DNA from: Elgaria multicarinata webbii
Lineage: Eukaryota; Chordata; Lepidosauria; Squamata; Anguidae
Assembly: GCF_023053635.1 (NCBI RefSeq)
Contig: NC_086182.1
Span: forward strand, 4,117,001 to 4,181,000
Direction of reading: 5' to 3'
DNA length: 64,000 bases
Position numbers and translations under genes: made by a program. Under the pieces are notes generated by a model that saw nothing but the letters and a program-made list of their open reading frames with translations, searched no databases and was not told the DNA's origin. Below, one piece after another: positions 1 through 13,300 of the stretch. Position 1 is the stretch's first letter. Every line of letters begins with the position of its first letter.

Positions 1-1173
1 AACTATGCTGCTAGAAGCCTGGATCACTCTTAGGAGATGCAACCCTGCAGCACTTAGAATTTCACCAAAATGGCAGCCAAATAAATAGGAAAGGATTAGA
101 GTCACGTCAACGGGGCTTCAGTGCTATGGACTGACCACCACTTGAAGATGGCTGTGTGCAGGGCAGTCAATGTGTCACAGGTAGCACAGCCACCGTGGAG
201 ATGTGGGAGTAAAAGCAGCTTCATGCATCAGCTCATCCTCTCACAATGTGCTTTGTTACATATGAGGCAATGTTCAGTCAGGAGCCCAAAGTGTGGGTCT
301 GTGTGTGCCTCTAGTCTTACTTTATGGCTACAGCGACCTTTTGAGCCAAAAGTAACTGATGTTTGAACAACTTACAGTCTAGACAAGAGTACTGTGCGAG
401 AGGGATTTCATTCATGGCCTAATTTCTTTCAGGAGTAAGCCATAAGAGCTTTTTAAAAAGCACGGAATGATACACAGCCTTCACTTCCTGTTCACATTTG
501 AACAGTTTCGTCTGAGCAGGGCCATGATGTGGGCTGGTGGGGGGAGTGTATCTCAGCCTATCTGAAGCCCTATTTGCCTCGCGCTGGTCAACACCCAAGC
601 AGCTATGTTCAACTGGAAACAGGAAATGCCAGATCACATTGCTCCACCCCCTCCCTACAAGCACTCCTTCCTCCTTCACTTCCTAACATTGCTTATTAAA
701 CTCTACCGCATGAAGGGCAGGCAGCAGTGAATGATAACAGTGCCAAGCAACGCTGCTGGGACAGGCTAACTCACCTCAAAGGCCACTTTTGAGGTTATCT
801 GTTCAGTTCTTGGGCAGCATGAAAGCCATTTGCAGGTCATGAAACTGGTCCAAAGCAGGGGCCAGCTTTAACTTTGCACACATTTTGCTTGTGCCACTAA
901 GATGCAAGGAGCATTCATTTACCTGGTACTCAGTCTTTCCTTGCTCTTAAGAATGAGCAAAGACCATCCAGAGCACTAAAGCCCCGCTACGTAGTAAAAT
1001 GAAAAGATGCGTAGGAAACAGGACAACAACAGCTACAGCCCATCTCTTATCTGCCTTAATATTCCTGTGGCCTTGAGGGGTCACAGCAGCTGTCATAAAC
1101 CACTGTTCCAACCAGGAATACGTGAGGAAGCAATGGTGTTAGGAGAATGTGAAATGCAGCATACAAAATGTCC
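1..1173. other. unique sequence, no gene seen
   Basis: No repeat, exon or RNA gene recognised. It may still be distal CDS2 3' UTR or intergenic DNA. The short open frames have no recognisable protein content. Confidence 0.4.
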
Positions 1174-1179
1174 TTTATT
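1174..1179 (-). other. CDS2: candidate CDS2 polyadenylation signal
   Basis: Canonical AATAAA in sense orientation (context ATTCAATAAAGGAC) about 4.0 kb after the stop codon. Several shorter-UTR sites may exist; this is the clearest hexamer I noticed. Confidence 0.35.
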
Positions 1180-4100
1180 GAATTATAAGCTTTGAAGTGG
1201 AAAACATTTGAGTGGCGATTTTTGAAGAGCAAATGGATTGGCATCTATAATTAGCGGCTTTCGTCTCTTTTTCCCCATTGCTTGATCCACCATCTTCAGA
1301 TATCTAGCACAGGATGTCTCCATCACAGGTTGACTGAAAGCCAATATATACAATCCATGGGATCAAGGGAAGAGTTTGTGGACTGCGCCACCTGAGACTG
1401 TGGAAGGGTGAGTATATATTTCAATGTTTCATCGTGAAATAAGCAAGACATAAACTCCTTTCACCAGTTCCTCCATGCATACATTATGTAAATGGAAGGG
1501 CTGGGGCCGGGAACATTGGCCCCACCACCCCATTTGTGTTTTCAACGATGACACACATAGAGTTGTATGCACATCAATGTGCCACACAATTTGGGATTCC
1601 TGTGCAACTGGTGGTCCCAATCACAGGAGGGTCCCAATTACATTGGAGTATCTACAAGTATGCTCTTAGCTGTCCCTTTTCAAATGTGTCATTCCTCGTG
1701 CAGATGCTGGGGATGGGACCAGCAGGGTGAAGTGACGTGTGTCCCCCCCTCCCCATATACACAGATTTAATGTATGTGTGGAGGAAGCAAACAGGATGTG
1801 AGGGAGTAGGCCTTGTCCCGGCCTTCTCCTGGCCATCCTGTTCCTCTGCCTTTTCTGTTTTGCTTCTTTTATGGAAGGGCATTCAAACATGTTAACACCC
1901 CCACATGGCTCTGCGGCCTCAAGTGGTACCATCCGAGAAATGCTTTACTTCTTGATTCTGGTGACTGCACTGAACTGATCCTTATAGTTGCGAGTTATGG
2001 AGAGAAAATAAAAGGGCATAAGAACAGGAACTTTGCAAATGTTACTGCTTCAACATCCAGAATTATGCAAAGCACAACACTAAGTTTAAACCATAAGACT
2101 TATATTTTAAACCTTGGAAATATCCCCGATTAATTAGAAGTGGAGTCCACATTTTTCAGTCTTTTTTCTTTCCTAAAAAAAATGGCATGTTTATAGGGAT
2201 GGAACAAAAGAGAATACTTGGAAAGCTCTTCATATGTTTCAAAAACAAGTGTAATATATAGAAAGGGGAGGGGGAAACACAACATTCAGAACAGAAACGT
2301 GAAAAAAGCAGCTCACAAGCTGAATGCAGAAAGAGCTCAGTTTGGAACTGAAGGATGCTTGCAAAGTTGAGTCATTTTTCAAAGTCACTCCCCCTCTCTG
2401 GAAATAGCTGCCAGAGGCATCGGGCCACAGAGTTCAACGCTTTTGGGCTGGAGCTAATTGCAAGTTGCAATGTGAGGTTTGCACAGATTTTCAGAAAGGG
2501 GGTGTGACGCCTTTGAGCTTCTGCGTCAAAATCCAACCAGCTGCCCCAACACGGGTCCCTGACAAGTCTTAAGTCAATTATAGCTACGGGGTAAACAGAG
2601 AGGGAGAGATTTTGTAAAAGCAAGGCTCAAACTACGTGCTGCCTGCTGACACAGAAGGTCGAATGAAAATGCTCCGGCCAAAATTTGCTAGCTCTTTTTC
2701 AAAATGGTGGTTGTGGTGGGGCGTTTGTTGGTTTTGGGGGTGGAGGATGAGATTGTTCAAAGTCTTTCAGCAATGGCCAGGGGTGCACTTACCCTAGGGG
2801 CATGACTGGGCAGGAAAGGCTGCTTCCTATGAGGCTACTCAGGAGCCAAAAAACCAACACAGGAGCAAAGGCAGGGCAGAAAGAGTAATGCTTTTATCCT
2901 GTATACCATTTCTTCCCTTTTGCAAGCAGCTTTGTTCTGCATGGGGGTCTAAATGCATGTCTGCCCATGTGTACTCTGGTCATGCTTTTTTGGGGTGGGT
3001 GGGAGGATGAGAGACACCATCTTGGAATAGGCAATATGCAACAAAGTACTAAAAATGTGTAGTCTTCAAAAAGAGTAGTTGTTGTTTAAAAACACACACC
3101 AGACATTCTGCCAAGCACACACTCTGGTGGTTAAATGTTGTACTGAGCAATTTTGCCTAGGAGTACGTCTTGGCCATAAGCATTTGCTACCTGGCGCAGT
3201 GACCTGGGCTCATTGTTGCAAGGATAACTCCAGATGCACCTCAGCCTCATCGGCTCCTCACTCCTGTAGAGAAAGCCGTCATATTGGCAGTCAAGAAAAT
3301 CACCGGAAGCAATCATTGCAAGAGGAACTTACATGGCAGCATCCCCAAAGCACAACATCTAGTGCAGTCTGCATTTTCTGCTAGCTGATTTTAGGCCTAG
3401 TTCTCAAGACAGAGGTAAATCTGAGCCCCTTCAGACTGTTGTAGGAGTAAACATGATTTAATGCTCCTTCTTCCACATATATTTTCATGTATATTTTGAC
3501 ATATGGAAAAAGTAACATCGGGGAAGAAGGCTAGGTCAGAGCCTTTCTGCCCAACACGTGGCTTTCTCTATACAAATAATGTTTCTGTGCGGAAAGCCAT
3601 CCAGTCCTATCAGCCCCCTTCTAAAGTGGTACAGTCCAGATGCAAGTTTACAATTCCAGGGGAACTAGAATTCTGATAGTATTTGGTTTGGCAGACAGAA
3701 GGAAATAAAGAGAAACTAGGTAGACAGCTACTATATCTTTACACAGAAGTCGATGGAAATCCAGACCAGCTTGATTAACATTCCCTGTGGGTGTCTGTCA
3801 ATCTCCTATTGACCTCTTAAAGTTTCTGGAGAACAGGGTTCCTACTTCAATACCATTGTATTTTTTATACTTTTCTCTCTCTTTCACCAAAATGAAGGAA
3901 AGCAATCTCTCTTTTTTTGTCTTAAAAACAGTTCAGTAGGATTTGTGAAATAAAACGCCCAATGCATTAAAAAAAAAAGCATTTGCCTTGCCTTCAACAG
4001 TCTTCCAAGTTTTTCCTCAGCAGTTTGTTACCTGTTGCAGCAATGTAAAGATCTGGTAAGTTCCCTCTTCCATACTTTTAAAAAATGGCACAGCAGCAGA

Positions 4101-5151
4101 AACTGGGCTTTATATCCTCTTTCCTTGTTGTATTTCTGTGATGGAAGGAACATGGTAACACCACAAAAAGACAACAGAGCCTCTGCATGCATCTCTGCTT
4201 GTGTAACTGGATCAGAGCAGGGAGTGAATTCCGCTCCTCTCTGGCTGGGATTTTACTCCCAGAAAATGATGCAAAAGCAGCTGCTTCCAGGGAAAACAGA
4301 AGGATCCACCTTTCTCTTGCAGGAGCACAGCTTGGGGTGTGCTGCTCTTCCTTGCAGTCCTTCAGTGCTCACGGTTAACAAGCTGACCCATGTGTGAAGA
4401 GCCCTGGCTTCCAATTTTCTTGCAAGACCCAGGGTGTCCACAGGACTGGAATGCAACCCCCCCTCAGAGTGTGGAAATGCAATTACTGTTACAGATTGAC
4501 ACATGGCAATAAAGGTCAGACAACTGCTCCATGCAGTCAGATCTTTGTGCAGTTCATAGGGAGGCAACGGAGAGCCGCTGCCCACTTCACCCTGAGCTGG
4601 GCACCAAGTCAGGAACCTGGGCCGCTCGTGCTACCTCTCTGCCAGATGTAACGCGTGCGGGATTCGCCACTCAGCGAAGGTGAAGGTCAGGTGGAGCTCA
4701 GGTCACTTTGAATTAAGACGCCAGATTTTTTACCTGGGCTACGGAGACACTGCTCAGCAATTCTTTTTCTCTGCACACACTTTCCCCATCTCCCTCCCCT
4801 ACAAGAGAAAAGAGAATGAGCCGTCTTGGGTGGAGACAAGCCACCTTGCATGTAGGAGGGGGATGCTACCTTCTAAAATCTTCAGCCAGGCTTCTTCTTC
4901 AATGCCACAATTCCTTCCAAGCTAAAAGCTCCCTCTTGTTTGCTTCAAAACCATAGCTGTATAGATACATACACTTTTTTTAAAAAACGAAACACCACAA
5001 ATGCAAACCTTTCATATGGAAAAAAAGAAATTGAGAGGCGTGACGCTCGCTTATTGTCCTAAATCAGGCAAGCTGGAAGAGGATTTCCTTGGGTGGGGCG
5101 GGGGTGGGGCTTGCCCTTGTTCAGTCACATCCTGGGTGATGGCACAAATGC
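1174..5151 (-). other. CDS2: probable CDS2 3' UTR
   Basis: The interval after the CDS2 stop has no recognisable LINE, SINE or fold-back element and no credible coding frame, unlike every other 4 kb stretch in the window. That fits a long 3' UTR. The proposed end is a minus-strand AATAAA at 1174-1179; the true cleavage site, or usage beyond it, cannot be read from sequence alone. Confidence 0.5.
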
Positions 5152-5281
5152 TTACGCGTCCTCAGAACCAGCCAGCGTGCCCTTATCGACAAGGTGTGCC
5201 TTTAACGTGTTGAAGATGTTCAGCTGTTGATCTGGCCGCAGAGTTAGCAGCTGCTGGATCAGTTTGCTTGGGTTCGGACCC
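5152..5281 (-). CDS. CDS2: CDS2 coding exon 13 with stop
   Basis: Encodes the end of R403 and residues 404-445 ([20 protein letters not shown], then [22 protein letters not shown]) and a TAA at 5152-5154. The acceptor is AAG (TTCAAG|G). The last eight residues are unlike the human CDS2 tail. Confidence 0.94.
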
Positions 5282-8200
5282 CTTGAATGAGGAAAAGCAG
5301 AAGACATCCATGTCACAGCTCCACGCTAAGAAAGCTCAGCAGAGGTGGCTTCCAACAGTCCACAAGTCATTTCATTTGGTTAGTTGAGCGAATGCCTGGC
5401 TAACATGCAGCAAGGCCAGTTCTTTTTTCCTTTCAACCTTTCCTTGCCCCACCAGGCTCTCGTTTAACAACCCCTTTAACGCAGGGCCAGGCAACCTATT
5501 TTGGTTCAGGTGGTGGACTGCCTGCTCACCCCTCCACCCCGGCCCCTCACATACCAAGCTGGCAGGCCAGATGATGTCAAAGGGGTGGGACCTCTCCCCA
5601 TCTTGGGATGTCAACCATCCCAGCCACACTCTTCTTTTCTCTGTGCCTCTGTCATCATGGGGAAAAGGACTGAGCAGCTGTTTGCAGGACCAGCTCCTGG
5701 AAGCCACTGCCGAAGACCTTGCCTGCTTTGCACACCGCTCGCATCCCAACTGGGGCATGAGCAGCACGTGAAGCAGGGAATCCCCATCACCCGGCGGAAA
5801 TAAGGAAAGAATTCCCTGCATGCCACTCCAGTGGGAGTTGGAGCAGTAAGCAGGAGAATCCCCTTGTTATCTCTGATCACAGACTGGAGATAACATGGCG
5901 ATTCATCTCCCCTCTGGGTGGGGAGGGGCAGCACGTGGGAAGGGGCTAAGGCCTCCGTGGTCCAGATTGTGAACCTCTGCAGGCCAGCTTCAGTCAGCGG
6001 GCTCCCCACCCCTGCTGTACCACCACCTCCACATCTCTTCCCATCCTCCGCTTTCAGATCACGAGGTCTGGTGGTGCAGCCCACATCCAAACCAAACCTT
6101 TACCTGATAAAGCTGGCGATGTATACATTCACAAAGGTGGCCATCAAGTACTGACAGTCAAACCGATCCATGATGCCACCATGCCCTGGGATGGTGTTGG
6201 CAAAGTCCTGCACAATTAAAAACAAACAAATATTCCTTTTTGTTTGTTTCTACCTTTCCTTTTCATCAAACCCAGGTGAGGCAGTGGCTGTTCTGAACCA
6301 GTGCCTGGGCACGGTAATGGACTGGATGAGGGCTAATAAACTGAAACTCAATCCAGACAAGACGGAGGTACTGTTAGCGGGTGGTTCATCTGTCCGGCAA
6401 GGTGATGTCTGCCCTGTCCTGGACGGGATTGCACTCCCCCTGAAGGATTGGGTCTGTAGTTTGGGGGTGCTCTTGGATCCAGAACTGTCACTTGAGGCAC
6501 AGGTGAACTCAGTGGCAAAGAGCACCTTTTATCAGCTTAGGCTGATATACCAGCTGCACCCTTATCTGGACAGAGATAGCCTAGCTACAGTTATCCATGC
6601 TCTGATAACCTCTCGTTTGGATTACTGCAATGCGTTATACGTGGGGCTGCCTTTGAAAACGGTCCGGAAGCTTCAAGTGGTACAAAACAGAGCAGCACGT
6701 TTACTAACAGGGACTGGCCGACGACACCACATTACGCCAGTCCTTTTCCAGCTTCATTGGCTGCCAGTCCAGGTCCGGGCCCGATTCAAAGTGCTGGTAT
6801 TGACATTTAAAGCCCTAAACGGTTTGGGGCCAGGTTATCTGAAGGAACGCCTCCTCCCATATGTACCTACCAGGACCGTAAGATCATCCTCAGGGGTCCT
6901 TCTCCGTGAGCCCCTGCCAAAGGAAGTTAGGCAGGTGGCTACCAGGAGCAGGGCCTTCTCTGCTGTGGCACCCCGGCTGTGGAATGAGCTCCCTAAGGAG
7001 GTTCGCTTGGCACCTACATTATATGCTTTTAGATGCCAGGTGAAGACCTTTTTATTCTCCCAGTATTTTAACAATCTATAAATAAATTTTAACTTGGTGT
7101 TTTAAATCTGTAATTTTGCATTGCTGCTGTTTTTATCTGGTTGAGCTTTTATATTGTATTTTATGTTATGGTTTTATACTGTTGTTTTATACTTTGAATG
7201 TTTTTAATTTTTGTGAACCGCCCAGAGAGCTCCGGCTATTGGGCGGTATAGAAATGTAATAAATAAATAAATAAAAATTTATAACAATTAAAAACAACAA
7301 TAAAAAACAAACAAACATGGCACTTTTCTGATGCAGGATGAAGTCCCTGTCCTCCCCCGCCCCCCCACTGATGGTTTGGTGGTTTCTGATGTCTGTGCAA
7401 TATTTTCCCCCATTCCAAAAGGCTGGAATTCCTCTCCTACGGCTTAAGTTACTGGCAGGAAAGGCTTCAAGATAACGTACGCTGGAATATTTGGTTGACG
7501 GGCACTGCCACTTTTGCTTTTGCCCCCTGAGAGGGCCCTTCGAAATGGAATTCCGCCCTCTGGCTGAAAGAGCTTCAACACCCCTGTTTTAAACCAAACT
7601 ACCCTGATACTTTGGATAAATATTTGGTTTTTATTTTTTGAACATCTATATTCCAGGAGATGCAGCTACAGAGCATGCTTGGTTAGACATGAGACAGACT
7701 CAACCACTTTCATGCCAGCAATTATCTTTCCAGATTTGCATTCTTTTCCAGCTGTCACGTACCTTGATTTTGAAAGCTCTTTTAAATCCACTGGCAAAAA
7801 ACCCTCCAAAGGGACCAATAAGAGATGCGAAAGTGGAGAGTGCAATGCTGTGGATCTGGAAGGGATACATCCGGATAGTTTTCTGGAGAAAGGGAGGGGG
7901 ATAAAATTATAAACTTCATAAGCCTGTCAGGCCAAGCCACACATTGGTAAGAACAGATGGGAAATGGCGACATCAATCGTGTCTATTATGCTTCATCTTA
8001 CGGCTGGCTGATACGCTCAGGAGAAACATTAAGTTATATTCCTGGACTGGGCCACACTGGGCTGCAAGTGGGAGAATTTCTTTTTTTAAAATCCTCTGCA
8101 CAACCATGCATGTACACACCATAATCTCTGCATATAGTAAAGCCCAAAGGCAGAGCCTCTCTCTCAAATGTGCTAATTTTCTACGTGGAGGGAGCTCTCT

Positions 8201-10319
8201 TTTATTTGTTGTTTATTCGTTCAGTCGCTTCCGACTCTTCGTGACTTCATGGACCAGCCCACGCCAGAGCTTTCTGTCGGCTGTCGCCACCCCTAGCTCC
8301 CCCAAGGTCAAGTCTGTCACCTCCAGAATATCATCCATCCATCTTGCCCTTGGTTGGCCCCTCTTCCTTTTGCCTTCCACTTTCCCTAGCATCAGCATCT
8401 TCTCCAGGGTATCCTGTCTTCTCATTATGTGGCCAAAGTACTTCAGTTTTGCCTTTAATATAATTCCCTCAAGTGAGCAGTCTGGCTTTATTTCCTGGAG
8501 TATGGACTGGTCTGATCTTCTTGCAGTCCAAGGCACTCTCAGAATTTTCCTCCAACACCACAGTTCAAAAGCATCTATCTTCCTTCGCTCAGCTTTCCTT
8601 ATGGTAGGAAAGATTTATACAAGCAGCCCAGCACTGGAATAGTCAGGGACAAGTTTTACCACCTGAATTCTTCAGCACATATAAGCTTCTCCTTGTTTAT
8701 TTTCACATCTCCTGTGTGAGCGATGGTGTGACATTTATATCCCACCTTTTCTTCCAAGGAACCCAAGGCAGCAACATAAACCATTCTCCTCCTCTCCATT
8801 TATCCTCACAGCAATCCTGTGAGGTAGGTCAGGCTGAGTGTGAGTGACTGGCCCAAAGTCACCAAAGTTAGCATCATAGCTGAGTGGGGACTAGAACCTG
8901 GGTCTCCCCAGTCCAATACTCTAACCACTACACCATACAGGCTCTCTAGGGACATGGACGTAGACCAGGATTTCTACACCCCAACCAGTCATCCTATTCA
9001 CTGCACCTTTGTGCTCCAGACAACCATATCAAGGTTGGATTGATTGCAACTGCAAATCATCATACACATTAGGCTAAGTAATCTGAAGTGGAGAGCCCAG
9101 CTCTGGATACCTACCCAGCCGATGACCGACTGAAGCACCAACGGGATGTTGTATTCTTGTAGCTGAAACAGCTCGGAGGGTTCACAGTCCACAGTGAAGC
9201 TGTTGGTGTCGTTATTGAACTCCACGGGGCAGATGAAGCATCTGTATCCCGACATCACATACGACAGCTTCATTGTTGGTGTTGAGGAAATGGAAGAATC
9301 AAAGGGTTAATTGCTGCCAAGGATTCAAAAATGGAACTTGGGAACCAGGAAGGACAACTCTACACATTAGCGTTTGAGTGGGCCTCTCTCGGTCCAAAAA
9401 TGTTTTTTGTCTCGGATAGCTACTTCATATCCGTCACATATGTTTCAGTTTTGCATGTATCCCTTTTTTCCTTACATTCACGAACTGAATTCTCAAGGAC
9501 TACAGTTCTCATTTAGAGAAGATCTGGGTGGATGGCAGCCCATGGGTCAAACCTGTTTGTCTACCACTTTTAGTAATGCCCAAACGCTACTCTCTTAGGC
9601 AGCTGCCTCACTTTGTATGAGGACATGGCAACTATTCTATTTTATTTACAATATTTATGTACCGCTCCCCATTCAAGAATTTCAGAGCAGTGGACAAATT
9701 GAATGAAAGAATAAAAACCACATTAAAAGTATATTTTTAAAAGAAACAAAGTGTAAATAAAACCGTGGCTGGTCATTAAGGGAAAAGGCTTCCTGGAATG
9801 ACAATGTTTCAAAAGGTGCCGGAAGGAATACAGGGAGTTCCATAGGAGGTGGGGGGGGGGGCTACCACACTGAAGGCTCTTCCCCTGGTGGATTCCAATC
9901 GAAGGATGGATCTATGTGGAACCACCAGCAGCAGGCCCTCGGATGACCTCAGTGACAGGGCAGATTGGTAGGGGAGAAGGCGCTCTCTCAGGTATCCTGG
10001 TCCCAAGTTGTTTAGGGCTTTGTACACTAGTACAAGAACCTTAAACCTGGCCCGGTATTGAATACCCTCCTGTCTCTACTGGTCTTAAAAAAAAAACAAG
10101 TGAGCACTTACTAGCAGGCCAAAAACGACGGTGGCAAAGAACCCTCCAATGAAGCCTTCCCAGGTCTTCTTTGGGGAGAGCTGCAGACACAGAAATGGGA
10201 AAGGCCGTTAAAAAGACAGCTGTGAGAGGAGTTAGAGAGGCTACCACTGGTTTCATGAAAGAAATGCCATAAATAAACCAACAACCAGAATGTTGCGCAG
10301 CCGCCGTCTTCTTCTTCTT

Positions 10320-10350
<31 letters not shown>

Positions 10351-13300
10351 TTTATTTCTCAGCTGGTTGTGCCGTCAGTGCCTCAGCCTCCTCAGCCAAT
10401 GCCAAAGGCTGCCTTCCTGACAGCTTCCAATTATCTCGGGGCTTGAACATACCTTAATGAGCGGAGTGCGTCCAAAGAAGAACCCAAACATGTAGGCCAT
10501 GATGTCGTTGCAGATGACACAGGAAATCGGGACGATAAACCTAGACAGTAGTAGGAAAAGAAATCAGAGAAACCGCTTAAAGGAGCTGTCTGGATTTAAA
10601 CGAAGAAACATACTAGGACAGCATTCCCTAACCTGGTGGCCTGCAGATGCATTGGACTACAACTCCCATAATTTCCAGTCAGCGTGGCCAAAGGCCATGT
10701 TGGCTGGAAATGATGGGAGTTTTTTTATTACATTCATATCCCACCCTTTCCTCTTGCAACGAACCCAAGGTGGCTCACATAATCCTCCTCTTCTTCCTTT
10801 TATCCTCACAACAACCCTGCAAGGTAGGTTAGGTTGAAAGTCAGTGATTGGCCCAAAGTCACCCAGTGAGCTTCATGGCTGAGTGGGGACTAGAATCCAG
10901 ATTTCCTGAGTCCCAACCCAACACTCTAACCGCTATACCACACTGGCTCGCTTGCTCACCGTACTGGGAGTTGGAGTACAATGCTTCTGGAGGCCACCAA
11001 GTTGGAGAAAACCACGCTAGTTTACACGGCTCCTGCACGCACGGCAGCCACAGCTGCAACTGAAACTCGAGATCTGCTTATCAGCACTGAGCTGTAATTG
11101 CTCGTTTAAAAACAGAGCTTTGATCCTCTGGCTTATGTCACTTGTACCAATAGATATAGGAGAGAGATGCCATTTAAGTAAAACTTCCATTTCGAATTTG
11201 GCTCTCAGAATTTTTTTAAAAAGGAACATTAAACTACTGAGACCGGAGCTCCATTTGAACCAGCAATTGCAAATACATTCTGGTAAGCCGATCTCTTGGC
11301 TTTCAAAAACTACAAAAATGACTGAAAAGTATGGATTATTCTGCCCGTTAATTGTTTTCAGAACATCAAGACACAAGTTGCCAAAACTGAGTTCAAGATC
11401 AAGGGACATTTGTATTTAACATTTTTTTTTTAAAAAAAAAGTTGTGTTTGCTGTGGTATTCAAATAGTAGGAAATTACTCAAATTGTCCCACTAAGAAAA
11501 ACATCTAGAAAATGCCTTCAGCAGTTCTAGATGGGGGGCACAAGCCAATTCTATATATTTCATGCCATTGTATTGATGGAGAAGAAGCTACAGGGGATAT
11601 CCTACTTTATTTAGGCTGCAGTCCTGAAGAAAATCCCTTCTCCAAAGCTGCTCTTTGCACTGGGAATTAGCACCAATAGGAAATTTCCCCCCAACACAAA
11701 TACCAGCTTCAGAGGACGGTTTGTTTTTCCTTAAGATGGCAGCAGGGAAGGAAAGAGTTAAAAAAAGGCAAAATTCTCCCCTGCACAGATGCTGAAATCC
11801 TAATAATTATCAGACCTGTCCCACAGGGTGGGGTTATTCCCATTTTTTTTTAAAAAAACTGCACCTTAAATGTAAAAACACATTTAATATCAGATCTAGA
11901 TGGTCACAGCCATTGCTCTGTTCCTGCTAGTGTCTGTGGAAAATCCCTTGCTCCTCTGCTTAAAGGGTCACAAAATACTGATTTAATTTAGGAAAATAAA
12001 AATATAATTCTTGTTGTCAAAAGAGCAGAAGGAGCCACTGCAAGGTACTTTGACAACCAGGTGACAGACGCCTCCCTGTACCAAAGAAACTGTAATATGC
12101 TGAATTTAATGTGCTAAATTTATTTATTTTTATTTTATTTATTTATTACATTTATATACCGCCCCATAGCTGAAGCTCTCTGGACAGTTTACAAAGATTA
12201 AAAAGATTGGATTAAAAAGACTGAACATTAAAAATCAATATACAAAATTTAAAAACAAAAAACATAAAAACAGCTAACATTTAAAACGATTTTTATAACA
12301 CTTTTTTTTAAGACAGTGGCATTCAAACACTATTAACTGGTCTCCATTTCCCCATTATGTGTTATCAGCAGTGATAAAAAGGCAATGTTTTCTGGGTTTG
12401 TGTACGTGTGTGTGTATGTGTGTGTGTATGTGTTAAGTGTAACACATCTTTACACTGATGCAGAAAGCCATTTTGATTTCTGTTTCTTCCTCAGTCTTCC
12501 AGCCCTTTTGCTAATTGTGTGTGTGCATGTGTGTGTGTGTGTGGACAGATGAATCCAGACAGATGAATTTTTGCACAATGCAAAGATACAAATCAGCTGA
12601 AAAGCCAAATCCTTGAAACCTTTTGGGCTGGTATCATTTGACTGAGGATTAATTTTGTTACTACAGTATCTGACCAACGAAAACAGAGATTGATCAACTT
12701 CCAACTGTGGCTGTGATGCACTGCAATGAGTGTGAGGAGGGGCAGGAAGAAAGGTTTCTGCCAGGAACTCTGAATAGGGATATCTCCTAAATCTCATATT
12801 GCACTTTTACTCCATTAAACCGCTCACCATTAGTTAGTATTGCCGGGGGTGTGTGTGCGTGTGTATGTGAAGTATATTGGTCTAAAAAATGATTTAAAGA
12901 TTCAAATTTCCCAGGCAGTGCAAAAATGTTGGTTTTGATGTGATTATGACATAAATAGCGCTCAACCTCACTGCTTTCTCCTGTCGTGTGTAGATAACCA
13001 TTGACTTCGTTTGAGGCTTGTTCATTTTCCACTGATTCATTAACTGGAAATGGATTAGTTAAAGGAAACTCAGGAAATTTATTGTTTGTACATTCCTGCT
13101 TGAGAGCATATTATTTCACAGGCAACAAAGATGAAATAGGAGTGGTTTTAGAACTCAAATTTCTCCCCAGAAAATCAACCTGAGAAGAGGTTCTCAACAG
13201 AATGAGAAATGTCTTGAAAATGTAGGGCAACCATTACACTTAAATCGTTTCTCTCGTCTCTGAGGTAGATCGAGCCTGTCCCTCAGGCAGGCCTCGGCTC

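Noticed and set aside
5611-6090. 159-codon minus-strand and overlapping frames in CDS2 intron 12
   Set aside because: Lie in a hAT-like element, overlap on both strands, and carry no known domain.
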